The notes: generated from the letters alone by a model not told the origin. A stretch of 43,391 bases of DNA from Treponema sp. (GCA_031276295.1 JAISNI010000110.1:1-43391), one strand, 5' to 3'; counted from the stretch's first letter, positions 15,301 to 23,042 are shown. Numbers and translations: made by a program.

Positions 15301-16209
15301 TTATATCGAATAATCCGCTTCTTGGTTGATGTCATACTGGAACATCGCCAGAATACGATCCTGGGTTTCGAGGAGTTCCGCGTCTGTCCGCGCGCGCGGG
15401 CGTTTTACGGTAACGGGGATGCGGTTGCGGATCGTCCCCGGCCCCGGCGAAAAGACGATTACCTCATCGGAAAGATAGACCGCTTCCTGGGGATCGTGGG
15501 TAACCAGGACAACGGTGATGGGGGCGCCGGTTTTGCCAGTTTCGTCCAGAAGCCGTAGCAGTTCGTCCTGGAGCTTTTCGCGGGTCAGCGCGTCCACCGC
15601 CGCGAAGGGTTCATCCATAAGGATGATTTTTGGTTCCACCGAAAGAGCCCTGGCCAGGGCCAGGCGCTGGCGCATACCTCCTGAAAGCTGGGAGGGGTAT
15701 TTGTGGGCGGAGGCCGCAAGGTCGACCCTATTCAAATAGAACAGGGCCTTTTCTTCGATTTCCCGGTTCTTCAGTTTTACCGCTCCCCGTTCGGCGTTCC
15801 GCAATTTGAGGGCAAAGACCACATTTTGCAGGGCCGTCATCCAGGGGAAGACCGCGTAATCCTGAAAGATCATGGCGATATCGTGTTTGGGATGATCCCG
15901 AAACACGCCGTTTGCCAGGGGCGAAATAAAACGGTAACGCCGCCTGTAGGCGATCTGTTCTTTGCGGGTCGCGGGTAGGGGTTCCAAAACCAGCTTGCCG
16001 TCTATGTGTATAGCGCCGTCCGTGGGGGCCTGGAGGCCGGCGAGGATTTCAAGAAAGGTTGACTTTCCGCAGCCGGAGGGCCCCAGGATAGAAACAATTT
16101 TTCCGTCAGGAATGGTGAGGGAAACATTGAGGACGGCGGTCAGACCTTCGGCCAGTCCCTTTTCATTTATCACCGAAAAAAATTTACTGATGCTGCGCGC
16201 TTCAATCAT
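15301..16209 (-). CDS. ABC transporter ATPase, nitrate/sulfonate/taurine family
   Basis: 302 residues. Walker A is GPSGCGKST (43-51), the Q-loop is IFQDYAVFPWMT, the signature LSGGMRQRLALARAL, Walker B IILMDEPFAAVD and the H-loop VLVTHDP. FPWMT after the Q-loop and the overall pattern match SsuB/TauB/NrtD ATPases. About 35 extra residues (from LEPLPATRKEQ to FRDHPKHD) sit between the first beta sheet and the Q-loop, so it is longer than a usual SsuB. It energises the permease and binding protein upstream on the same strand. The start has no clear ribosome-binding site. Confidence 0.92.
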   Translation of the reverse strand: MIEARSISKFFSVINEKGLAEGLTAVLNVSLTIPDGKIVSILGPSGCGKSTFLEILAGLQAPTDGAIHIDGKLVLEPLPATRKEQIAYRRRYRFISPLANGVFRDHPKHDIAMIFQDYAVFPWMTALQNVVFALKLRNAERGAVKLKNREIEEKALFYLNRVDLAASAHKYPSQLSGGMRQRLALARALSVEPKIILMDEPFAAVDALTREKLQDELLRLLDETGKTGAPITVVLVTHDPQEAVYLSDEVIVFSPGPGTIRNRIPVTVKRPRARTDAELLETQDRILAMFQYDINQEADYSI

Positions 16210-16212
16210 TGC

Positions 16213-16280
16213 GGCCGCCTAGTAACCTGTTGCACTGGTGAATTTTTATACGATTTTGCGCTGAATCGCAACAAACTGCG
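16213..16280 (+). repeat. Dispersed repeat R1, copy 3
   Basis: GCCGCCTAG, CCTGTTGCAC, ATTTTTATACGATTTTGCG and CGCAACAAACTGC match copy 1 closely. The hairpin arms TTGCG/CGCAA are kept. It lies just upstream of the ATPase start on the other side of a 222-bp gap. The rest of that gap (16281-16431) is GC-rich with small inverted repeats such as TCCGGCG/CGCCGGA and no gene. Confidence 0.7.
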
Positions 16281-16431
16281 GGTTCGGCCGTTCTTCCGCG
16301 CAAGGGATAGGAGGGGCGCGGAGCGTCCGGCGCCACAGTCGCCGGATGGAGCGATAGCGGAACCCCGGATAGCCCGGTCCGACCGCGGTAAGCGGACGGA
16401 TGCGCCCATAACCTTAAATCATTGTTTTTCA

Positions 16432-17259
16432 TCATCTGCCCACTTTCCAGATTGCGAGTTTGATTTCTATATATTTGAGAATCTCGATAAGGAACCAGCC
16501 TATCCAGCCCAGAATGACCATGCAGACCATCATCTCGGGGATGACGAAGTAGTCTTTGGCCTGGCCCAGGAGGTAGCCGATGCCCATGCGGCCGCCGTAA
16601 CTTTCGCCGATGAGGAGCATCACAAGGCCCATTGCGACGCCGGTTTTGAGGCTCATGATGATGGAACCGAAGGCGTGCCAAAAGTACACTTTGCGGAGGA
16701 GCGTGAACTCGCTTGCCCCGAAGACCCGGGCGGATGCGAGGTAGCGGGGATCGGTGTCCTTGATGCCCTGGTAGGTGTTGAACAACACGGGGTAGAAGAT
16801 GCCAATGAACATGAGGAAGATGTGCATTTTGCTGCCGATACCGAAGAAGATGATGGTCATGGGTACCCAGGCGGGCGGGGGTATGGGGGAGAGGAGCTGC
16901 CAGAGGGGCAGCACGAAGGCGCGGATTTTGAGATTCCAGCCCATGAGGAGGCCGATAGGGACCGCGAGGACCACCGCGGTGGCGAAGGCGGTAAAAAACC
17001 GGCCCATGCTGTACGCGATGTGCAGTACCAGTTGTTTATGCCAAAGCATAAACCAGAAACGTTCGGCCACCACGCTTAAAGGGGGCAGGAGGCTTTCGGG
17101 GATGAGCTTCCAGCGGGGAAGGAATTCCCAGAGGAGGAGTATGGGGACGAGGACCGAAAGAAATTCCAGGGAGAAGAAGTTGCCCAGGGAATTTTTGAGA
17201 AAGCCCCAGAGTTCCTGCAAGAGACGGCGGAGGCCGCGGGTTTCATAATCGTTTGTCAT
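16432..17259 (-). CDS. ABC transporter permease, nitrate/sulfonate/taurine family
   Basis: 275 residues, about six membrane helices. LVPILLLWEFLPRWKLIPESLLPPLSVV near the N-terminus is typical of SsuC/TauC (a P-x-P-S/L entry before the channel helices). The EAA-type loop is YLASARVFGASEFTLLRKVYFWHAFGSI. It should form the channel for the binding protein encoded upstream and the ATPase downstream. The start at 17259 has only a weak AAAGG upstream. A 167-bp gap with a large palindrome separates it from the binding-protein gene. Confidence 0.92.
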   Translation of the reverse strand: MTNDYETRGLRRLLQELWGFLKNSLGNFFSLEFLSVLVPILLLWEFLPRWKLIPESLLPPLSVVAERFWFMLWHKQLVLHIAYSMGRFFTAFATAVVLAVPIGLLMGWNLKIRAFVLPLWQLLSPIPPPAWVPMTIIFFGIGSKMHIFLMFIGIFYPVLFNTYQGIKDTDPRYLASARVFGASEFTLLRKVYFWHAFGSIIMSLKTGVAMGLVMLLIGESYGGRMGIGYLLGQAKDYFVIPEMMVCMVILGWIGWFLIEILKYIEIKLAIWKVGR

Positions 17260-17275
17260 ACCGGCAGCCTTTTAC

Positions 17276-17418
17276 CGCGCGGCGTTTTTTTCATGGAAGC
17301 CTCCATAATTCACTTAGAATCAAGTTAGGACAGAACCCGATTGTAATTACGGAGTTTTCCCCGGGACGGTTAGATCCGAGAAAAACTCCGGCGAAAAATC
17401 AACGGCAAACGCCGCGCG
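17276..17418. repeat. Nested inverted repeat between binding-protein and permease genes
   Basis: Outer arms CGCGCGGCGTT (17276-17286) and AACGCCGCGCG (17408-17418) are perfectly paired. Inside, GGAGTTTT (17351-17358) pairs with AAAACTCC (17382-17389). Same nested plan as the other palindromes in this window. Position suggests an mRNA-stabilising or attenuating role after the binding-protein gene, much like 7275-7336. Confidence 0.65.
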
Positions 17419-17426
17419 TTTTCATG

Positions 17427-18473
17427 CTACCAGGTGATGCCCTTAAATTCCGGCGCGAAAAGTCCGTCGCCGGGGTTTTGTTTGATCGTTCCCTGCCGCA
17501 GGAGGGCGTCGGCATAGCCTTTAAGCTGTTCCGCGGCAAGCTGAGTGGTGAAGCCCAGTTTGGGGTTGCTGTTGATGATAGCCTGCCGGTCAACGCTCAC
17601 GTATTTCTGGGCGATGTCAACAATGTCCTCCGCAATGGGGTTGGACAGGATGATCTGATCCGCCTCGGCAATGGCCTCAATGAAAGCCTTGGCATCGTTT
17701 AGCCGGGTTGCGATGAAGTTCTTGTTGGCGTTAATGGTTCTACAGGGCGGGTTCTCCCCGGCCAGGTTGGGGTCTATCGTGCCGTCCCCGTCCGCGTCTG
17801 AACTGCCGTTAAAGAGGGTCTTGTACTTGGGATTCCCGGCGGCGTCTTTTGCCAGCAGGGCCAGGGCGACAAAGGGTTCCTCCAGGATAGCTCCGTTCAC
17901 CTGGCCGGCATCCAGGGCGGCGATGGCCGCGCCGGGAGCGAGGGTTACGAGCTCAAAATCCGTATTGTACTGGTTGCGCAGCGCGTCCCTGATGAGGATC
18001 ACCGCGCAGCAGGTGGTGGAAAGGCCCGCGATCTGCCGGCCCTTAAGATCCGCGGGGGTCTTATAGGGCGCGTTCACCGGCACAACCAGCACCGAAGTAC
18101 AAGGGATCTTTACCTGGGCTATGATGGTGATGTCCTGACCATTGGCGATAGGGGTAATAACACCGGTGGGGCAGTTGAAAACGATGTCCGCTTCACCACC
18201 GACCACCGCCGCAACCCCGGAACCGGTCTGCTGAATATCCACCTCAAGGCCCCGTTTGGCAAAAAGCCCCTTCTCCTGAGCCACATAAAGGTTCAGGTGG
18301 TGGGTAGAGTTGGCATCCGCCACTATCACCTTTTTGCCTGAAAGAACGGGGGCCGCGGGCGCGGTAGCAGCCGGGGGCGTGGGCGTAGTTTGGGGTTCAT
18401 CTTTCTTTCCCCCGGCCCAGAGGGCGGCGGAAAAAACCGTCAATGCCAGAAACAGACAGAATGTCTTTTTCAT
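17427..18473 (-). CDS. ABC transporter substrate-binding protein (SsuA/NMT1-like)
   Basis: 348 residues; ATG after AAAGGAGATACGTTT. The signal sequence MKKTFCLFLALTVFSAALWAGG is followed by a Pro/Thr/Ala-rich linker and a two-lobed periplasmic fold: NLYVAQEKGLFAKRGLEVDI, GSGVAAVVGGEADIVF, GRQIAGLSTTCCAVILIRDAL and ALDAGQVNGAILEEPFVALAL. This is the nitrate/sulfonate/taurine family. Odd features are a CC pair in the ligand loop and an inserted DADGDGTID (about residue 226), which looks like an EF-hand or dockerin-type calcium loop. With cysK in the same run, a sulfonate or related sulfur compound is a reasonable ligand guess. Confidence 0.88.
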   Translation of the reverse strand: MKKTFCLFLALTVFSAALWAGGKKDEPQTTPTPPAATAPAAPVLSGKKVIVADANSTHHLNLYVAQEKGLFAKRGLEVDIQQTGSGVAAVVGGEADIVFNCPTGVITPIANGQDITIIAQVKIPCTSVLVVPVNAPYKTPADLKGRQIAGLSTTCCAVILIRDALRNQYNTDFELVTLAPGAAIAALDAGQVNGAILEEPFVALALLAKDAAGNPKYKTLFNGSSDADGDGTIDPNLAGENPPCRTINANKNFIATRLNDAKAFIEAIAEADQIILSNPIAEDIVDIAQKYVSVDRQAIINSNPKLGFTTQLAAEQLKGYADALLRQGTIKQNPGDGLFAPEFKGITW

Positions 18474-18497
18474 AAACGTATCTCCTTTTATTCGAAA

Positions 18498-18659
18498 GTC
18501 TGGTTTAATACCCCGGAGCTCTGCTCCGGCTGAAATAAAGCAACGCTTTCAAAAATTTGGTATTAAACCAGACAGTCTAATAAATTTCCTATCGAACGAG
18601 CCTCCGGTTGAACTAACGCAACGCTAAAGATATCGCGGAGCTCTGCTCCACGGAGGCTT
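18498..18659. repeat. Composite palindromic element P1, copy 2
   Basis: Hairpin B: GTCTGGTTTAATACC (18498-18512) pairs perfectly over 15 bp with 18559-18573 and encloses CCGGAGC-TCT-GCTCCGG. The linker at 18576-18598 shares AATAAATTTCCTATC and AACGA with copy 1. Hairpin A: AGCCTCCG (18599-18606) pairs with CGGAGGCT (18651-18658) and encloses GGAGC-TCT-GCTCC. Both inner loops carry related CAACGCT segments. It lies in the presumed 5' leader of the binding-protein gene. After it, 18660-18817 holds nothing I recognise. Confidence 0.75.
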
Positions 18660-18817
18660 ATTCTTATAAATAATAAGTATTTAATCATATATTAAATACA
18701 TAGAATTAGTCAATGTATATTTTTACAAAATTTGAAGAAAAACCCTACCGGAGGAGGTCGGTGGAAGCCGTAACATCCGCCGCCTCGGTAACATTTTTGG
18801 TGAGGCGGTGCGTATTC

Positions 18818-18846
18818 TTGTCCGGGTTTTCACTTTCTGGTACAAT
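18818..18846 (+). promoter_or_regulatory. Promoter of the decayed hemerythrin gene
   Basis: TTGTCC (18818-18823) and TACAAT (18841-18846) with a 17-bp spacer, followed by a GAAGGAG site at about 18860. A complete expression signal for a gene that has lost its start codon. Confidence 0.55.
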
Positions 18847-18872
18847 TTGACCAACATACGAAGGAGATTGTC

Positions 18873-19010
18873 ATAACCGATGACGAACCGCCGATTTTGG
18901 TTGAATGGGATGACAGGTATTCCGTAGGAATTGCCCTGATAGACGATCAGCATTATACTGCATTCCCCGTTTGGCGGAACGATTTGACCAAAGAGGCCGG
19001 ATCGATTATA
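18873..19010 (+). pseudogene. Bacteriohemerythrin remnant, start codon lost
   Basis: Reading from 18873 gives ITDDEPPILVEWDDRYSVG then IALIDDQHYTAF, which is the start of a bacteriohemerythrin (W-x-x-x-Y-S-V-G-I-x-x-I-D-x-Q-H) including its first iron-binding histidine. The sequence then loses similarity and the remaining iron ligands are absent. The first codon is ATA at the exact distance from AAGGAGATTGTC where an ATG would be expected. Hemerythrins bind oxygen through a di-iron centre; this copy is dead. A TTG at 18897 could start a short fragment, but it has no site. Confidence 0.7.
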
Positions 19011-19012
19011 AT
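18984..19012 (+). promoter_or_regulatory. Near-consensus promoter inside the hemerythrin remnant
   Basis: TTGACC (18984-18989), a 17-bp spacer and a perfect TATAAT (19007-19012). The ATG of the next gene is at 19019, so transcription should start on or next to it, giving a leaderless message. Confidence 0.65.
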
Positions 19013-19018
19013 CAATGT

Positions 19019-19615
19019 ATGTTTACATTTATTCCATGCGCGGCAGGGTGCGGGCGTTCCGCGATTACGGGGTCGAATATCTGTGCCGTACATTCGGCCA
19101 ATGCCGGGGCGGAAGCAGAACGTATAGCCCGGTATATCGCCGGAGAGAAAACAATAAGGGATATCAATGCCCAAGGGCTGAATTTTGAAGGGGCCGATTT
19201 TAGCAGACGCCGCTTTTACGGCTGTAGTTTTCAACATGCTTTTTTTTTCCGTTGTTCTTTTTCATCTTCCTTTATGCGCCTGTGTTTTTTTGATTTTGCC
19301 TGTTTTTCTGAATGCAGCTTTGAAAAATCGGATATGACGTTTTTATCCTTTGCCGGCGCAAACATCAAAAACTCCAGCTTTAGAGGTTCCGAAATTCAGA
19401 ACGTCAACTACGGGGGATGCAGTATTTTCAATGTGGTCTTTGATAATTCAAATCTCTACAACAGCCGTTTTATTGAGGCGGATTTAAGAGATACAAGCAT
19501 TATTAACTGTAATTTAAAACAGGTTTATTTTATAAAAACCCGCCGGACAAACGTGATCATCAGAGCTTCCAATACCGCCGAAGCAATACACGACATGGAG
19601 CAAATTCAGGGATGA
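19019..19615 (+). CDS. Pentapeptide-repeat protein with a Cys/His N-terminus
   Basis: 198 residues from the ATG at 19019. From about residue 50 the sequence is built of A(D/N)LxF-type repeats: LNFEGADFSRRRFYGCSF, ECSFEKSDMTFLSFAGANI, NSSFRGSEIQNVNYGGCSI and NSRFIEADLRDTSIINCNL, forming a right-handed beta helix. The first 25 residues have C-x3-C and C-x2-H pairs (PCAAGCGRS, NICAVHS) that could bind zinc. No ribosome-binding site is seen; the promoter position points to leaderless translation. The stop overlaps the next ATG as ATGA, so the two proteins are made together. Function unknown. Confidence 0.85.
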   Translation: MFTFIPCAAGCGRSAITGSNICAVHSANAGAEAERIARYIAGEKTIRDINAQGLNFEGADFSRRRFYGCSFQHAFFFRCSFSSSFMRLCFFDFACFSECSFEKSDMTFLSFAGANIKNSSFRGSEIQNVNYGGCSIFNVVFDNSNLYNSRFIEADLRDTSIINCNLKQVYFIKTRRTNVIIRASNTAEAIHDMEQIQG

Positions 19616-20295
19616 GACTTTTCTATTATTACTGTCATTTTGGATTCAGTAACTGTTATATTCTTGGAAGCGAATTACCCGCCGGTAACGGGGATCGCGT
19701 TAAGGTTTTTGAAAAGGAAGAGGCGCCTTCAATCCAAACCGGGGAAACACCCCTCAGGGAAGCTATCATCATCGATCCCGGATGTGTTGAAGAAAAAATG
19801 ATACAATTTATTGAAGATAATGACTACACCCTCCGGGCCGTACTCGTAACCCACGATCATTTAAACCACGTTCAGGGGCTGCGCTCTTTAATGCGTATAT
19901 ATAATGCGACGATATATTCGGTCAATCCGGTTGTGCGTAATCTTTCCGCCAATTTGGTGCGTGACGGCGATACCCTCAATATAGGGGCCTTTACGGTGGA
20001 GGTCATTTCGGTGCCCGGCCATTCGGCGGATTCTGCGGTTTTCAAGATAGACCGTATGCTTTTTACCGGTGATGCTTTAACCGCCGGTCTTGTAGGCCGT
20101 ACCGCAAGTGCATACGGGGAAACGATTCAAATGACCGCCCTCCAGAGCAAGCTGCTTTCCCTGCCCGGAGACTACACAGTGTTTCCCGGCCACGGGCCGC
20201 CTTCTTCCCTCGAGGCCGAACGCTATTTCAATGCCGGGATTCAACTCTACCGGCAGCAGAAGAATCACCGCCCTTCCTTTAAACCCATTGTATAG
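19612..20295 (+). CDS. Metallo-beta-lactamase-fold hydrolase (glyoxalase II-like), altered metal site
   Basis: 227 residues, starting inside the previous stop codon (ATGA). The fold signature is clear: NCYILG, AIIIDPG, VLVTHDHLNHVQG (H81, H83, H86), VPGHSADS, FTGDAL and VFPGHGPPSS. In the family motif H-x-H-x-D-H the aspartate is replaced by Asn at residue 85, so the second metal site is altered. About 30 residues are inserted between strands 2 and 3 (SELPAGNGDRVKVFEKEE). Substrates in this family are thioesters such as S-lactoylglutathione, but the substitution makes the activity uncertain. Coupled to the pentapeptide protein. Confidence 0.88.
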   Translation: MRLFYYYCHFGFSNCYILGSELPAGNGDRVKVFEKEEAPSIQTGETPLREAIIIDPGCVEEKMIQFIEDNDYTLRAVLVTHDHLNHVQGLRSLMRIYNATIYSVNPVVRNLSANLVRDGDTLNIGAFTVEVISVPGHSADSAVFKIDRMLFTGDALTAGLVGRTASAYGETIQMTALQSKLLSLPGDYTVFPGHGPPSSLEAERYFNAGIQLYRQQKNHRPSFKPIV

Positions 20296-20390
20296 CGGGC
20301 CCTCTCTGTTAAAACGTTGGAGAACAAGCACAGTTCTGAAATTACGCCGCATCTGAATAGTTACGGAAGCGGTTTTGCCGCCATAAGGTT

Positions 20391-22172
20391 TTAGTCTCCG
20401 GCGGTCTGTACCCTCCATACCCTGCCGGCGTTCAGATTCCAGCGGGACCTGGTAAACGCGGAAAATGCCCGGGCTTCCCGCTCAAAGGTCTGCCCTATTT
20501 CGGGCCAGTATCCGCCTGTCCTGTCGGGATGCGGAAGTATGGTTCTGCGCCAGGAATTATTGAGCCTGCCCGCAATGGTTCCGCCGAAATAGGCGCCGGC
20601 CTGGGAAGCCGACTGCTGCATGATATAGGCCATAAATTCGTTGATTAAGAGGTATTCGTCATTCGAATCGTATGCCTGATATTCCATAAAATTGACGATA
20701 AAACGCCGCGCCGGAGGGGGGAGCGCATTAAAGCGGTTCAGGCTGAACTGCCGGAAGTCTTCGTTAAGAAAGAAAATGCCGTGGTAGCCCTCGTGTGTCA
20801 TTAAAAGGGTACGGGTGGCGGCGGACGATTGCCGCGAAATCGAGATGATCGCCCCCTCCCCTGCTGCTATACGCCCGTCCCGGCGTATTATGATGCCGTT
20901 ACGCACAAGTATCTCCTCCAGCAGGCGTTCTTCGGGAAGAAGGGGGAATGACGTATCCCTTGCGGCCTCAAAAAAAGCGGCTAGGGATTCGGCGCGGTAG
21001 TCGTGGGCGTTCCAACCGTGCTTGTCCTTGATTTCGCTGTCGGCCATAAGCCGCCCGCGGTAGCCTGTCTTTTCCGTAAAAAAGGCAAGCCGCTTGAAAA
21101 GATCATCCTGAACATCGTAATCCGCGGTATCAAAAATGAGGATAGACGGGAAGCCCTCCCAACGGAAGATCTCGAAGCGCTGGTCCCGCCAGTTCTCGCG
21201 GGGATACGCAAGGACGATACCGGGATCCGCGGGGATAGGCATCGGGAAAGGACGGGAGGGGGCAGGAACACAGGTAAAGGAAAGAGGAGAGGCATCGGAG
21301 GAGAGGCTCAGGGGGAAAGCGCCGGGGAGGGCGCCTGATGGAATGAAGAGGCGCTGCCTTTCCCCAAAGGCCCCCCCCAGGTATTCAAAGCGCAGCTTAC
21401 CCGCCTTGACGGAGGCGGCCGGGCTGGACGCGGAAGACGCGGCGTCCAATGCGGGAAGCTCCACAGACACCTCAAAAGCGGCGCTTGGGCTGCCCCCTCC
21501 GGTTAATTCACGCTGACCGTAGCCGTCAAACGCGTAGGCGTCCGGTAGATTGATGATAAAAGAGCCCCCCGCCTTTTCTTCCCGATACACAAAGGGGCTC
21601 AGGGCTATTCCTCCGTCTCCGTCCAGGGAAAATCCATACCATCTTTCCGTTAAACGGAGCGCCCTGATCCGCACGGAAGGACGACCTCCAAACGTCGCCT
21701 TTGAAAGAGAGCCGGCCTCCGCGGCCGTATCCCTCATATACACGGAAAATTTTCCGAACAACGGCCCTGAAAACGGTACGGCATACCTCAAGCTGCCCCC
21801 CGCGTCCAGGCCGAGCCCTGTATTCAGGGGTAATTCCCAGGCCGTTTCCCCTTCAATCTCAAAGACAAGCATGAAATTCCGCCTGAACTTCGCAATTTCT
21901 TCCGCAGGAGATGCGATCTCGTATTCCAGTTCCAGGGAAGAACCGGACGGCACGGAAAGAGCGTTTTCCAGGGTATAGTCCAGCCTGTTTCGTTTGGAGA
22001 AAAAGATCGTCCCCTGTACGGCTTCAGGCGATAAACCGTACAGCGCCGTTCCTGCACCATGTACGCCGGTTTCAAAAGAAAAATCCGCGGCCTTCTTAAA
22101 AGAGCAGGATGCCGAGAGAAACGGAATAAAAAAAAGCAAGCAGGCGAGGGCGCAAGGCCTAAAATAATTCAT
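20391..22172 (-). CDS. Large lipoprotein with a HEXXH metallopeptidase-like site
   Basis: 593 residues; ATG after AGGAAAAT. The signal sequence ends in FLSASC, with C23 as lipidated cysteine. The N-terminal 330 residues look like beta-sandwich modules with acidic and Ser/Ala-rich linkers. The C-terminal part contains LLMTHEGYHGIFF: HEGYH at residues 460-464 fits the zinc motif HEXXH, and E512 in LLINEFMAYI, about 48 residues on, is a natural third ligand as in gluzincins. It is therefore a candidate membrane-anchored zinc peptidase facing the periplasm. I know no named family for it. It follows the nucleotidyltransferase-like gene by 73 bp on the same strand. Confidence 0.7.
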   Translation of the reverse strand: MNYFRPCALACLLFFIPFLSASCSFKKAADFSFETGVHGAGTALYGLSPEAVQGTIFFSKRNRLDYTLENALSVPSGSSLELEYEIASPAEEIAKFRRNFMLVFEIEGETAWELPLNTGLGLDAGGSLRYAVPFSGPLFGKFSVYMRDTAAEAGSLSKATFGGRPSVRIRALRLTERWYGFSLDGDGGIALSPFVYREEKAGGSFIINLPDAYAFDGYGQRELTGGGSPSAAFEVSVELPALDAASSASSPAASVKAGKLRFEYLGGAFGERQRLFIPSGALPGAFPLSLSSDASPLSFTCVPAPSRPFPMPIPADPGIVLAYPRENWRDQRFEIFRWEGFPSILIFDTADYDVQDDLFKRLAFFTEKTGYRGRLMADSEIKDKHGWNAHDYRAESLAAFFEAARDTSFPLLPEERLLEEILVRNGIIIRRDGRIAAGEGAIISISRQSSAATRTLLMTHEGYHGIFFLNEDFRQFSLNRFNALPPPARRFIVNFMEYQAYDSNDEYLLINEFMAYIMQQSASQAGAYFGGTIAGRLNNSWRRTILPHPDRTGGYWPEIGQTFEREARAFSAFTRSRWNLNAGRVWRVQTAGD

Positions 22173-22245
22173 ATTTTCCTATTATTCCTAACATTTCAGG
22201 GGAAACACCGGTACACCGGTAAGCCTGGCGCTCATCAGCGCTTCC

Positions 22246-23025
22246 TTAAAGAGCGATGATACTCTTTGCGATAAGCTGGGCAAGAGCGTACTTTCTTTCC
22301 TGGGTAACTCCGGAATCGTGGCGGAGAAAGGTTTCAAGCTGGGCACAGAAGGAATCGGGAAGGATAGGAAGCTCAAGCGCTTGCCGGTAATAGGCGCGGT
22401 GGCCCGGCTCAAAACGACGGTTAATGCAGAAAAGGACAAGGCACGCGTATTTAATAAAGAGAGCCGACGAGATGAGGTAATAGTAATCGTCCCCCTGGAA
22501 CAGGGCAGCGCCGAGGTCATTCAGGGCATGTTCCATCTTGGATTCGTGAACAAAACGCATCTCCAGCCAGAAGTCTTCGTTCAGGTTTTCGAGCCTCCGC
22601 CGTATGCCTCCAATCCAGCCGCTCCTGTCGTACAGTATCTCTCCATAGGCCAGACGGTAATAACCGTAGGTTCCCGAATCCTTAATAAGCCAGAGGCTGT
22701 CAAGTTTCGTATCGGCAAAGTTTATAAGTTCTTCTATATTAGAGACAGCTTTATACTCCATCCTGACCGGTATATTACCGATGAGGAAGCGATCCTTGTT
22801 TTCCCTGCCCGATGTTTCAAAGGCAGACACATCGGTGCCGAACAGCTTCCGCCTCTCTTCGCTTCCGGGGATAGTATCCGTACAAAAAACATCAAGGATA
22901 AGGGCAAAATAGGGATCCAGGGTATCCTCAAGCGCAGCTTCATTCAGGCTTATACATTCAACCCCCGGCCATTGGGAGAGCGTGCCGGTAAAACGGTCCG
23001 CAAGCAATTTGGTCTTATGTTTCAT
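22246..23025 (-). CDS. Putative nucleotidyltransferase-like protein with a DUF4037-type helical domain
   Basis: About 259 residues. Two ATGs lie near the start; the second, at 23025, is the right distance from GAGGGG. The first half (NEAALEDTLDPYFALILDVFCTD, IPVRMEYKAVSNIEELI) suggests a nucleotidyltransferase-like fold, though no clear GS..D..D catalytic motif is visible. The second half (GDDYYYLISSALFIKYACLVLFCINRRF, YRQALELPILP) is helical and resembles DUF4037/kanamycin-nucleotidyltransferase C-domains. Possibly an inactive relative. Function unknown; likely cotranscribed with the HEXXH lipoprotein. Confidence 0.5.
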   Translation of the reverse strand: MKHKTKLLADRFTGTLSQWPGVECISLNEAALEDTLDPYFALILDVFCTDTIPGSEERRKLFGTDVSAFETSGRENKDRFLIGNIPVRMEYKAVSNIEELINFADTKLDSLWLIKDSGTYGYYRLAYGEILYDRSGWIGGIRRRLENLNEDFWLEMRFVHESKMEHALNDLGAALFQGDDYYYLISSALFIKYACLVLFCINRRFEPGHRAYYRQALELPILPDSFCAQLETFLRHDSGVTQERKYALAQLIAKSIIAL

Positions 23026-23042
23026 TATCATTCCCCTCGGAC

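Noticed and set aside
18723-18953. 76-residue minus-strand frame
   Set aside because: It overlaps the hemerythrin promoter and remnant and has no ribosome-binding site.
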